Below, piece by piece: positions 16,005 through 23,635 of a DNA stretch of 64,000 nucleotides. The stretch spans positions 496,001 to 560,000 of the forward strand of contig NZ_JAIZZH010000001.1 of the NCBI RefSeq assembly GCF_020421205.1. The letters are read 5' to 3'. This DNA comes from Hymenobacter pini (GTDB taxonomy: Bacteria; Bacteroidota; Bacteroidia; Cytophagales; Hymenobacteraceae). A program made the translations under genes and the position numbers. The notes beneath the pieces are model-generated. The model searched no databases, was not told where the DNA came from, and was given only the letters and a program-made list of their open reading frames with translations. Within the stretch, counting starts at the first letter, position 1, and every line of letters starts with the position of its first letter.

Positions 16005-16838
16005 ATGGCATCAACATCATCCTCTGACCTGACGACGCGCCCCATTGGCGTTTTTGATAGTGGTATTGGCGGCCTCACGGTGGCGCGGGCCGTTAACCGG
16101 GTACTACCCCACGAGCGGCTGGTGTACTTCGGCGACACGGCCCACTTGCCTTACGGTGATAAAAGCACGGCCGCTATCCAGGCCTACAGCGTTAAGATAT
16201 GCGACGTGCTGCTGCGGCAGCAGTGCAAAGTCATTCTGATTGCCTGCAACTCGGCCTCCGCGGCGGCCTACGAACTGGTGCGCGAGTACGTGGGTTCAAA
16301 AGCACGGGTACTCAACGTTATCGACCCCATTGTGGCGCACGTAGGGCAGCAATACGCCGGGCGCACCGTGGGTCTCATCGGCACGAAGCAGACGGTGAAC
16401 AGCAACGTGTACCGTAAGAAAATTGATGACCTAGATGCCGGAGTAGAGTTGCGCAGCCTGGCCACGCCGCTGCTGGCCCCTATGATTGAGGAAGGCTTCT
16501 TCGACAATAGCATTGCTGGCAACGTCATCGAATCTTACTTATCTAACCCGGCGTTGAATGATATTGAGGCCTTGGTGCTAGCCTGTACGCACTACCCGCT
16601 CATCAAAAAGCAGATTGCGGAATTCTACCAGGGTCGTACTGCTGTGCTGGATGCCTCGGATGTAGTAGCCGACCATGTGCGTCGCTATCTGCAGCAGCAT
16701 CAGTTATTGGCTGCGCCCACAGCCTCATTACCCGCTCACCACTTCTACGTGTCCGATTTCACCCGCTCGTTTGAGGAAAGCACGCGCATCTTCTTTGAGC
16801 AGGAAGTGCATTTGGAGCACTATCCGCTGTGGGAATAG
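16005..16838 (+). CDS. murI: Glutamate racemase
   Basis: This 277-aa protein starts at ATG 16005 (MASTSSSDLTT); an upstream TTG is also in frame. It has the MurI motifs FDSGIGGLTVARAV, YFGDTAHLPYG, ACNSASAAAYE with the first catalytic Cys, and LVLACTHYPLI with the second. It makes D-glutamate for peptidoglycan in the cytoplasm. A promoter-like TACCTTAG (15990-15997) ends 7 bp before the start, similar to the recQ arrangement. Confidence 0.94.
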   Translation: MASTSSSDLTTRPIGVFDSGIGGLTVARAVNRVLPHERLVYFGDTAHLPYGDKSTAAIQAYSVKICDVLLRQQCKVILIACNSASAAAYELVREYVGSKARVLNVIDPIVAHVGQQYAGRTVGLIGTKQTVNSNVYRKKIDDLDAGVELRSLATPLLAPMIEEGFFDNSIAGNVIESYLSNPALNDIEALVLACTHYPLIKKQIAEFYQGRTAVLDASDVVADHVRRYLQQHQLLAAPTASLPAHHFYVSDFTRSFEESTRIFFEQEVHLEHYPLWE

Positions 16839-17024
16839 GATAGTAGAAGATATTCTGGCTGAGTCTGACGGCTGGCCGGTATGCTATTTCCCAAAGTCCT
16901 CATGCCAACAGTAAGGCTCTTGTCAAGGCTGTATTACTGCCCGTATGAAGATTCTCTTAGTGTATGTGGTGTCGGTATTATTCAGTTTAAAATAAAATTG
17001 ATACAAATATTTCCGATTGTTTAC

Positions 17025-17054
17025 TTGCACTATTCTTTCAAATAATTACATTTA
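17025..17054 (+). promoter_or_regulatory. Candidate promoter of csgEFG
   Basis: TTG at 17025-17027 and TACATTTA at 17047-17054 are 19 bp apart. The -7 box matches TAnnTTTG at all but the last base. It lies in an AT-rich stretch about 100 bp before csgE. The rest of the 16839-17155 spacer shows no gene. Confidence 0.5.
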
Positions 17055-17155
17055 TGCCGTTAAACTGTTAGGAGGCAAAGCCTACAGTACTTCAGCTTCT
17101 TTTTCAACTGGTACGCCAGCCTCACATTTTGGGGCTGCTGACTTCGTATTGCCTT

Positions 17156-17782
17156 ATGCGTCCATCCTCCAAGCAAAATTCTGCCAAGAAACCCTCGCCG
17201 CGCCCGGTGCTGTGGTGGCGGCCGTGGGTATGGGGCCTGAGTTCGGTGCTATTCTTTCTAATAATGCCGCCGGAGGCCTGGGCGCAGGCTGAGCGCAAAC
17301 GGCCCGCTCGGGCCAACGAAAATGGCAAAGCAGTTCAGGTTCCCGCCCGCGAAGCCACGGCCGCTCCGCTGTCGGCCAAGAAGCTGGAAGAAGCCCTGCA
17401 ACTGCTGTTGCGCGCGGACTCGGCCCGCACTCAGTCCGGGGGAGGCCGTGGCCCCGAATCGAGCGGGCTGGTCGTTGATCAGACGATTACCAAAATCGGG
17501 CATGATTTCTACGATGTCTTTTACGCACAGTGGGAGCCACCCACTGGCCTGCAGGATTTTACCATTGTCATATCTGAGCGGCCGGCCAGGGGCAACAGCG
17601 CCATAGTGGCCGTGTCGGTGAATGACACGGAGTTGCTGGAAATGCCGTTGCAGCCCAAATATGAGTTGATTGAGGAAGCTGCTGGCCAGGCCATTTATGC
17701 GGCCTACGCCCTGCTGCAGGAACAGCAAAATGTGAGCCGCCAGCTGGAACGAGGAGAGCTGCGCGGGCTGGAAACCTACTAA
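17156..17782 (+). CDS. csgE: Curli assembly factor CsgE
   Basis: This 208-aa protein starts at ATG 17156, which puts a basic stretch before a single hydrophobic signal (GLSSVLFFLIMPPEAWAQ). The conserved CsgE part begins near residue 105: GLVVDQTITKIGHDFYDVFY, then FTIVISERPARGNS and ELLEMPLQPK. CsgE is the periplasmic factor that caps the CsgG pore and guides curlin subunits to it. The long N-terminal Ala-rich segment is extra compared with enteric CsgE (about 130 aa). It heads csgE-csgF-csgG. Confidence 0.88.
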   Translation: MRPSSKQNSAKKPSPRPVLWWRPWVWGLSSVLFFLIMPPEAWAQAERKRPARANENGKAVQVPAREATAAPLSAKKLEEALQLLLRADSARTQSGGGRGPESSGLVVDQTITKIGHDFYDVFYAQWEPPTGLQDFTIVISERPARGNSAIVAVSVNDTELLEMPLQPKYELIEEAAGQAIYAAYALLQEQQNVSRQLERGELRGLETY

Positions 17783-17812
17783 CCACCATTCTCACCTTCA
17801 TTTCAAATAGCT

Positions 17813-18235
17813 ATGAAACTGTTGTTTACTGTACTCATAGGAATTGTAGCTGGCCTGATGAGCCACACCGCGCAGGCCCAGGATTTTGTGTATGAGCCTA
17901 AGAATCCGGCTTTTGGGGGCGGCAATAGCTTCAACTATGCCTGGCTGCTAAGTGCCGCTACCGCCCAGAATACCCAGGAGGACCCCGCCCGTTCCGCTCA
18001 GAATACAACGGACCCGCTGAGTGATTTTTCCAACAACCTGAATCGTCAGATTTTATCTCAGCTTACCAACCGTTTCATCTCTTCCCAGTTTGGGGATGGC
18101 CCGGTGCGGGAAGGCAGCTATACTATCGGAGCCTATCAGATTCAGGTAACTCCCGGACCAAATGGAGTGGCTATTCAAGTAACGGATACTAGCACCGGCA
18201 ACCAGACTACCGTCACAGTGCCCAATGTGCCCTAG
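17813..18235 (+). CDS. csgF: Curli assembly factor CsgF
   Basis: This 140-aa protein has a signal peptide (MKLLFTVLIGIVAGLMSHTAQAQ) followed by the CsgF hallmark FVYEPKNPAFGGGNSFNYAW. The middle has SDFSNNLNRQILSQLTNRFI. CsgF binds the outer face of the CsgG pore and couples secretion to fibre nucleation at the surface. It is 30 bp after csgE and 63 bp before csgG. Confidence 0.93.
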   Translation: MKLLFTVLIGIVAGLMSHTAQAQDFVYEPKNPAFGGGNSFNYAWLLSAATAQNTQEDPARSAQNTTDPLSDFSNNLNRQILSQLTNRFISSQFGDGPVREGSYTIGAYQIQVTPGPNGVAIQVTDTSTGNQTTVTVPNVP

Positions 18236-18298
18236 GTGGGCATTGCCGAGTCTGCCTTCGCTTGTACCTGTTCGTTTCCCGCGTTTTCCCTTTCCACT

Positions 18299-19681
18299 AT
18301 GGTTTCCCGTTTCAAATTCGCCGTCTCGCTGCTATGTGGTGGGTTGCTGGCGCTGGCTGGTTGTGCCCCGTACTTTCATCAGCCATTCACTACTGAGCGG
18401 GCCCGTTTAGGAGCAGAAGTGAGAGGGGGGCAGGAGTTGCGGACCCTGCCGCAGCCCCGGGAGCGGGTGGTAGTAGCCGTCTACAAGTTCCGGGACCAGA
18501 CGGGGCAGTACAAGCCCACGCTGAATGGCTCCAGCTTTTCCACCGCCGTAACGCAGGGCGCCACCAGCATCTTGCTGCGCGCTCTGGAAGAGTCGCAGTG
18601 GTTTGAGCCGATTGAGCGGGAAAACCTGAGCAATCTATTGAATGAGCGCAAAATCATTCGCTCCACTCGGGCTGAGTACAGTGAGCAAACCGGCCAGCGG
18701 CAGCCTCCGTTACCGCCACTGCTGTTTGCGGGCATTATTCTGGAGGGTGGTATCATCTCCTATGATGCCAACATGCTAACGGGCGGAGCCGGACTCCGGT
18801 ATTTCGGTGCGGGAGCCTCGGGCCAATACCGGCAGGATCGGGTGACGGTGTACCTGCGGGCCATCAGCACCAGCAACGGGCGAATCCTCAAAACGGTGTA
18901 CACGTCCAAAACCATCCTGTCGCAGCAGGTGGATGCCAGCCTGTTCCGGTTTGTGAATTTCAAGCGGCTGCTGGAAACAGAAACCGGCTTCACCTATAAT
19001 GAGCCCAGCGAGCTGGCGGTGAAAGAGGCCATTGAGAAATCGGTGCAGGCCCTGATTTACGAAGGGATGCAGGGAGGGCTATGGACCCCGGCCAACGCGG
19101 CCGATATGAAAGGCACTGCCATGCAGGCCTACCAGCAGGAAAAACAAAGCAACCAGCAGATTGACGTACTCGGCCGCACGGTTATCGACCGCCCGAATGC
19201 TTGGTCGGTAGGCGTATCGGGTGCGGTTCAGCAATATTCCGGCGACTATGGCCACTCCCTACTTCGGCCCGGCGGCGAGTTATCGGTGCGCTACCAGTGG
19301 GGGCAGGGGCGCTGGAATACGTTTATAAATGTCGGCGGCGGTCAGCTGGCCGCCCGCCGATTCTTCCAGGGTACCATCGGGTACGCCGAAACCGGCTTGC
19401 AGCTGCGCATCCTCCCGCATGATAAATGGACGCCCTACCTGCTGGCGGGCGCGGGCGTAACGGCCCGGAGCACCTCCGGTATTTCCGGCTTCTCGGGCAG
19501 CTTGCCCCACGTAGTGGCCGGAGGGGGGCTGGAATACCAGGTTTCCCGCCGCTTTGCGCTGAACCTAGGAGTTGATAATCACCTGTTCCTGTCCGATAAA
19601 CTGGATGAGCGGGCCACTGGCAGCTACAACGACTTCTACTGGTCGGGGCGTGGAGGCCTGATTTTTTACCTCGGCCGGTGA
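18299..19681 (+). CDS. csgG: Curli secretion pore lipoprotein CsgG with extra C-terminal barrel-like domain
   Basis: This 460-aa protein starts at ATG 18299; an upstream GTG would hide the signal peptide. The lipobox is LALAGC (Cys22). Residues to about 280 are CsgG: RVVVAVYKFRDQTGQYK, EESQWFEPIERENLSNLLNE, RDRVTVYLRAI-like strands and KRLLETETGFTYNEP. CsgG forms the nonameric outer-membrane pore for curlin export. Residues from about 310 are additional: alternating strands (WSVGVSGAVQQYSGDYG, TFINVGGGQLAARRFFQG, PYLLAGAGVTARSTSG) ending in FYLGR, resembling a small outer-membrane beta-barrel. Enteric CsgG (about 277 aa) lacks it. Confidence 0.9.
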   Translation: MVSRFKFAVSLLCGGLLALAGCAPYFHQPFTTERARLGAEVRGGQELRTLPQPRERVVVAVYKFRDQTGQYKPTLNGSSFSTAVTQGATSILLRALEESQWFEPIERENLSNLLNERKIIRSTRAEYSEQTGQRQPPLPPLLFAGIILEGGIISYDANMLTGGAGLRYFGAGASGQYRQDRVTVYLRAISTSNGRILKTVYTSKTILSQQVDASLFRFVNFKRLLETETGFTYNEPSELAVKEAIEKSVQALIYEGMQGGLWTPANAADMKGTAMQAYQQEKQSNQQIDVLGRTVIDRPNAWSVGVSGAVQQYSGDYGHSLLRPGGELSVRYQWGQGRWNTFINVGGGQLAARRFFQGTIGYAETGLQLRILPHDKWTPYLLAGAGVTARSTSGISGFSGSLPHVVAGGGLEYQVSRRFALNLGVDNHLFLSDKLDERATGSYNDFYWSGRGGLIFYLGR

Positions 19682-19796
19682 AGGTGTTGACATTAGAAAT
19701 GTAATGATAATCAGCCTGTTGGCTTGTAGGCTATCTGTGTTTTGAACAAGTATAACTATTTCAAAAAAAAATTTAACAATTTTTGTTAGTAAACAC

Positions 19797-19826
19797 TTGA
19801 CTTGTAAATATTCTCACTTATATTTG
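19797..19826 (+). promoter_or_regulatory. Strong Bacteroidota-type promoter for the curlin genes
   Basis: TTG at 19797-19799 and TATATTTG at 19819-19826 are 19 bp apart. Both boxes match the consensus. The surrounding 19740-19880 is AT-rich, and the expected transcript start is about 85 bp before the first curlin ATG. Confidence 0.75.
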
Positions 19827-19917
19827 TACTGTTCTTCCGGAGAGAGCAAATAAATAGAGGTTTAGTTAAGTAAAAATTCCCCATCATTCCTTCTCACATT
19901 TTCATTCCCCAAACCCC

Positions 19918-20559
19918 ATGAAAAAGGTATTCGTTTTCGCTGCATTCGTTTTTGCTGCTGGTGCTGCTCAGGCTCAGGTTCCCAGCGCTCTGTTGACGCC
20001 CAATGGTACGGCCAATAGCGGCATCTCAATGTCGGGTCCCAGCGCTTCGCCCTCTGCCCTCACCACCACCCGCCTAATTTCCGACAACGACTCCTATGTA
20101 CGTCAGGTAGGTGATGGTAACTACGGCAGTGTGCGTCAGGTTGGCCAGATTCACTCGGCTGACCTGCTGCAAACCGGCGACGGCAACGACGGCTGGCAGG
20201 AGCAGAAAGGCCAAGGCAACGCCGTAGGTGTTCGCAACCGCGCTTTTACAGCTACCACCGGTGACAACAACGTATCGGCCCAGAAGCAGGAAGGCGACTA
20301 CAACCGCGCCGAAATCATGCAGGATGGTGACCGTAACTACGCCATTCAGCACCAGGTTGGTGACAATAACCAGGCCCGCATCGACCAAGACAGTGACCGT
20401 AACTACGCTATCCAGACGCAAACCGGCGACGGTAACTTTGCCGATACCTACCAGGGTGGCAGCGGTGTAGTAGGAGCGGGTACCCTCGGGTCGCAGTGGA
20501 GCGCCACCATCCAGCAAGGTGACAGCAACGCTGCTATTGTGCACCAAGACCACAACTAG
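19918..20559 (+). CDS. Curlin subunit (CsgA-like major fibre protein)
   Basis: This 213-aa protein has a signal peptide (MKKVFVFAAFVFAAGAAQAQ) and then imperfect curlin repeats of about 22 residues of the form Q-x-G-D-x-N. Examples are VRQVGDGNYGSVRQVG, LQTGDGNDGWQEQKGQGN, IMQDGDRNYAIQHQVGDNNQ and IDQDSDRNYAIQTQTGDGN. The regularly placed Gln and Asn build the stacked amyloid core. The coding sequence has near-identical tandem units (around 20324-20440). It is the first gene behind the strong promoter, as expected for the abundant subunit. Confidence 0.85.
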   Translation: MKKVFVFAAFVFAAGAAQAQVPSALLTPNGTANSGISMSGPSASPSALTTTRLISDNDSYVRQVGDGNYGSVRQVGQIHSADLLQTGDGNDGWQEQKGQGNAVGVRNRAFTATTGDNNVSAQKQEGDYNRAEIMQDGDRNYAIQHQVGDNNQARIDQDSDRNYAIQTQTGDGNFADTYQGGSGVVGAGTLGSQWSATIQQGDSNAAIVHQDHN

Positions 20560-20592
20560 TCTGTCTGCGTACTAGCAGAAGCTACCAGCGCC

Positions 20593-20634
20593 TGCCGGAT
20601 TTCCTCCCCTGAATGGGCTGTGGGAAATCCGGCA
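20593..20634 (+). promoter_or_regulatory. Stem-loop between the two curlin genes
   Basis: TGCCGGATTTCC (20593-20604) and GGAAATCCGGCA (20623-20634) form a 12-bp perfect stem with an 18-base loop. No T run follows, so it is not a classic terminator. It could protect the 3' end of the major curlin mRNA or reduce expression of the second gene. Confidence 0.6.
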
Positions 20635-20687
20635 TGGCCGCATAGTAGCCAGCATGTGGTAAGTTTCATCTGTTTTAATGTACAGGT

Positions 20688-21290
20688 ATGAGCAGGCTCT
20701 TTAGGATACGACACGCATTGTCGGCGCTGCTAGTGCTATTGGTTTCCGCGGCCTATGGGCAGCAGCTGGCCAGTATTACCAGCGAGGCGGCTACCGCTGA
20801 GCAGCGCCTGGCCGAAACAATCGGGGTTGAGCGGCTGCCCGTTGGTCCGCCCAGTAGCCTTACTGACACCCGCAACCTGGCGATACTACTGCAGAACGGC
20901 GACGACAACCGGGCAACGGCCACGCAGTACAATACTGGCGGGGCAGTCAACCAAGCCTACATTGTGCAGGTTGGCAACTACAACCTAGCCGATGTGACTC
21001 AGGAGGGCCGGGGCAACACGGCAACGGTGTCGCAGGACGGTAACCGCAACCAAGCCCGCCTCACCGTGGATGGCAACGATAATACTATTGCCATTACGCA
21101 GGACGGTAACCGCAATGTTGTCCAGGGTACAGTAGAAGCGGATTCCCGCCGTTACCAGATTGCGCAATACGGCAACAACAATACCCTCACGCAGTTGGAA
21201 AATTCGGCTGCCTCCCCGCAAGGTTATTCCATTGAAATGCGGGGGCAGGGTATTCGCCTGAGCGTAGAGCAAGGCAAAGTCAGCCCCTGA
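20688..21290 (+). CDS. Curlin-repeat protein (CsgB-like minor subunit)
   Basis: This 200-aa protein has a signal peptide (SALLVLLVSAAYGQ) and curlin repeats: ILLQNGDDNRATATQYN, IVQVGNYNLADVTQEGRGN, VSQDGNRNQARLTVDGNDN, ITQDGNRNVVQGTVE and IAQYGNNNTLTQ. The repeats are more varied than in the upstream gene, and the end (GYSIEMRGQGIRLSVEQGK) is charged. This suggests a nucleator of the CsgB type. The assignment of A and B roles is inferred from order and repeat regularity. Confidence 0.8.
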   Translation: MSRLFRIRHALSALLVLLVSAAYGQQLASITSEAATAEQRLAETIGVERLPVGPPSSLTDTRNLAILLQNGDDNRATATQYNTGGAVNQAYIVQVGNYNLADVTQEGRGNTATVSQDGNRNQARLTVDGNDNTIAITQDGNRNVVQGTVEADSRRYQIAQYGNNNTLTQLENSAASPQGYSIEMRGQGIRLSVEQGKVSP

Positions 21291-21318
21291 TTTTCGCTAC
21301 TGTTCCCAAACAGGGTTG

Positions 21319-21355
21319 AAAGCCCCCGCAACTTTCGGTGTTGCGGGGGCTTTTT
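21319..21355 (+). terminator. Terminator of the curlin operon
   Basis: AAAGCCCCCGCAAC / GTTGCGGGGGCTTT stem followed by TTT, about 30 bp after the second curlin stop. Confidence 0.85.
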
Positions 21356-21545
21356 GCTACTCCCGGCTAATAGAGGCCAAATTTTTCTGAAAGAAGAGTT
21401 GAATTATTTGTACTAATTCATTTTATTTGTGTAATATTCTACGTGAATTTCAGTGCCCCATGTGCTTATTCTTCTTCTTTTGAGCTTGTTTACAACTGCA
21501 AGACAATTGTACCGGCATCACCCACTTTCCCACCTTCTCCCTGGT

Positions 21546-23084
21546 ATGTTTATGATGTGTTTCGCCCGCGCCGCCAGCTGGCTGCGTACTGTATTTCTAG
21601 TCATCATGACGACGGTTATGACGGCTTGTGAAGAGAATAACGTGGATCCGGTAGTGTATGGGCAGGTAGAGGGAGTTGTATCGGATGCGCGAACCGGGTT
21701 GCCGCTGGCCAATGCTTCCATCAGCACGGCCCCGGCTACGGGCGTATTCGTAACAGATGCCCAAGGGAAATTCCGGATTGAACAGGCTCCTGAAGGTAAG
21801 TTGGCCCTCACGGTAAAGCGAGCAGATTACCGGCAGGAAATAGCCACTATTACGGTCATGGCGGAGCAGCTCAGTACCGTTAGCGTGTTACTGGATAAAA
21901 CGACCGGGGCTTCTACCTTGCAGGCCCCGCTGCTGGTAGCACCCACCGACAAGGCCACCAACCAGGCCACTATGTTACGCCTGAGCTGGCGGCCGCCTAC
22001 GGGCACAACCCGCAGTGATTCGCTGCGCTATGATGTGGTGCTGTACGAGAGCAACTCCTCTGACCGTCGGCAACTCCTCACCAACTCTCGGGACACAACT
22101 GTTCAGGTAAGCGGGCTTCGCTTCTCAACCACCTACTTCTGGCAGGTGAGTGTACGCAATGCCTCAAGCCAGACGGCCAGGGGGGATATCTGGAGCTTTC
22201 AGACACGGGCGGTACCGGATAACCGGTTTCTGTTTGCCCGCACCGAGAACGGTAATACAGACATTTATTCGGCCGACGAAAGCGGCACCAACCTGCTCCG
22301 CCTGACTACCTCTCCCTTCATTGAAAGTGCCCCGCAGCTAAGCCCGAACCGGGACCGGATAGCGTACACCTCCAACGCTACCGGGCAGTTCCAGATTTAT
22401 ACCATGAATCGGGACGGCTCCGACCAGCGGCAGGTTACCTTGTTGCCGGTAGATGGGTATTTCAATACCGGTATTGGTTACCGGTGGTCACCAGATGGGG
22501 CCCAACTGATTTATAGCAGCTACAACAAACTGTACCGCATCAATCGGGACGGCACCGGCCTTACCCTGCTGGCCACCGCCCCGGCCGATCGGCATTTTCG
22601 GGAGTGCGACTGGACTGCCATCGGGAACCGTATTGTAGTGCAAACTGTGGGGGTAAGCGTGTACGATGCGGAACTATATCTGCTGAATGCCGATGGCACG
22701 GGTCTGACGCAGATAGTTGGAAACCTGCCAGGGCGGCTGGATTCGCCGTCCTTCAGCGTGGATGGCCGCCGGCTTCTATACACGCGCGACGTGGACGGGT
22801 TTAATGATGGCACCGGTCGCCAGCTTAATGCCCATATTTTCACGCAGAATCTCGACGGTACCGGAGTCGTTGATGTTTCATCGGGGCCGGCGGGGGTAGT
22901 AGGGGCCGGCAAGCCTTTAGGGTACAATGATATTCTGCCTCGCTACTCACCCGATGGCGCTAAAATCATCTTCGTGCAACAGAACAACGTCGCTCAGTCT
23001 GTACCGGAGGTGTACACCGTCGACTTGGACGGTCGGAACAGAACCCGGCTGTTTCAGAACGCAACGCTGCCCGAATGGAAGTAG
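21546..23084 (+). CDS. Lipoprotein with carboxypeptidase-regulatory-like, Fn3 and TolB-like propeller domains
   Basis: This 512-aa protein is assigned ATG 21546, which gives a type II signal ending VMTAC (Cys28); an upstream GTG at 21453 is less likely. Residues about 38-120 form a carboxypeptidase-regulatory-like beta-sandwich (GVVSDARTGLPLANASIST, FRIEQAPEGKLALTVKRADY). About 130-225 resembles a fibronectin type III module (LRLSWRPPTG, TYFWQVSVRN). The rest has PD40/TolB-like propeller repeats (NTDIYSADESGTNLLRLT, QIYTMNRDGSDQRQVT, YSPDGAKIIFVQQ). It probably sits at the cell surface or in the periplasm and binds protein or glycan. It follows the curlin genes but has its own unit. Confidence 0.75.
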   Translation: MFMMCFARAASWLRTVFLVIMTTVMTACEENNVDPVVYGQVEGVVSDARTGLPLANASISTAPATGVFVTDAQGKFRIEQAPEGKLALTVKRADYRQEIATITVMAEQLSTVSVLLDKTTGASTLQAPLLVAPTDKATNQATMLRLSWRPPTGTTRSDSLRYDVVLYESNSSDRRQLLTNSRDTTVQVSGLRFSTTYFWQVSVRNASSQTARGDIWSFQTRAVPDNRFLFARTENGNTDIYSADESGTNLLRLTTSPFIESAPQLSPNRDRIAYTSNATGQFQIYTMNRDGSDQRQVTLLPVDGYFNTGIGYRWSPDGAQLIYSSYNKLYRINRDGTGLTLLATAPADRHFRECDWTAIGNRIVVQTVGVSVYDAELYLLNADGTGLTQIVGNLPGRLDSPSFSVDGRRLLYTRDVDGFNDGTGRQLNAHIFTQNLDGTGVVDVSSGPAGVVGAGKPLGYNDILPRYSPDGAKIIFVQQNNVAQSVPEVYTVDLDGRNRTRLFQNATLPEWK

Positions 23085-23115
23085 ATATATTTAATTATTC
23101 ATATACTGATTTCTG

Positions 23116-23153
23116 CCCTGCTTAGCTCAATGCTAGGTGGGGTATTTTTTTTT
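23116..23153 (+). terminator. Probable terminator of the propeller lipoprotein gene
   Basis: Imperfect stem CCCTGCTTAGC / GCTAGGTGGGG with a CTCAAT-type loop, followed by a T9 run. Confidence 0.6.
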
Positions 23154-23300
23154 GCAACTGTTACTAGAAACGAGAAATGGGGGAGGAACACTTAAGAAAG
23201 ACTAATCACAAAAAATAAGAAATAGGAAAATCCGGTGTGCCGTAAAAATCAACAGTAGCTGCTCGTCTGGTTCTCAAAATGGAGGATTTCTTAATGTGTA

Positions 23301-23330
23301 TTGAACTATCAGGTGTGGTAAGTACCTTTG
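23301..23330 (+). promoter_or_regulatory. Consensus promoter far upstream of the first T9SS adhesin gene
   Basis: TTG (23301-23303) and TACCTTTG (23323-23330) have a 19-bp spacer and match the Bacteroidota consensus. The next gene starts at 23636, so a transcript would have a leader of about 300 bases. The 23154-23635 spacer is AT-rich and shows only a 27-codon frame (23396-23479), which is not convincing as a gene. Confidence 0.6.
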
Positions 23331-23635
23331 TGTGTGAATGCAATAACTGAAAGCACGGTCCTCGTCTGAACATAATTTATAACAATAAAGATATTATGTT
23401 GAACAAAGATAGGATTGCACTACTAATTATAGATACTCTGGCACGGAATATGAGAAACGGGCGTTGCCAAAACATGTGACCAGGAAAAATTTAAATATTA
23501 TGATTGCGTCTTGAAAAAATCCTCATCCTTTTTAATGGTTATCCGTAAACCCCGGCAGAACGGTCGGCGGCCATAAACCTGCTGACCTGCGCATAGACTC
23601 CTTTGTTTCAGAAACCTTTCTTCTTCACCATAATT

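Noticed and set aside
20324..20440. Tandem repeat in the curlin gene as a possible CRISPR or satellite
   Set aside because: The units are in-frame curlin repeats within a coding sequence, with no spacers.
23396..23479. 27-codon frame in the long leader
   Set aside because: No signal, family or clear start context; could be chance in an AT-rich spacer.
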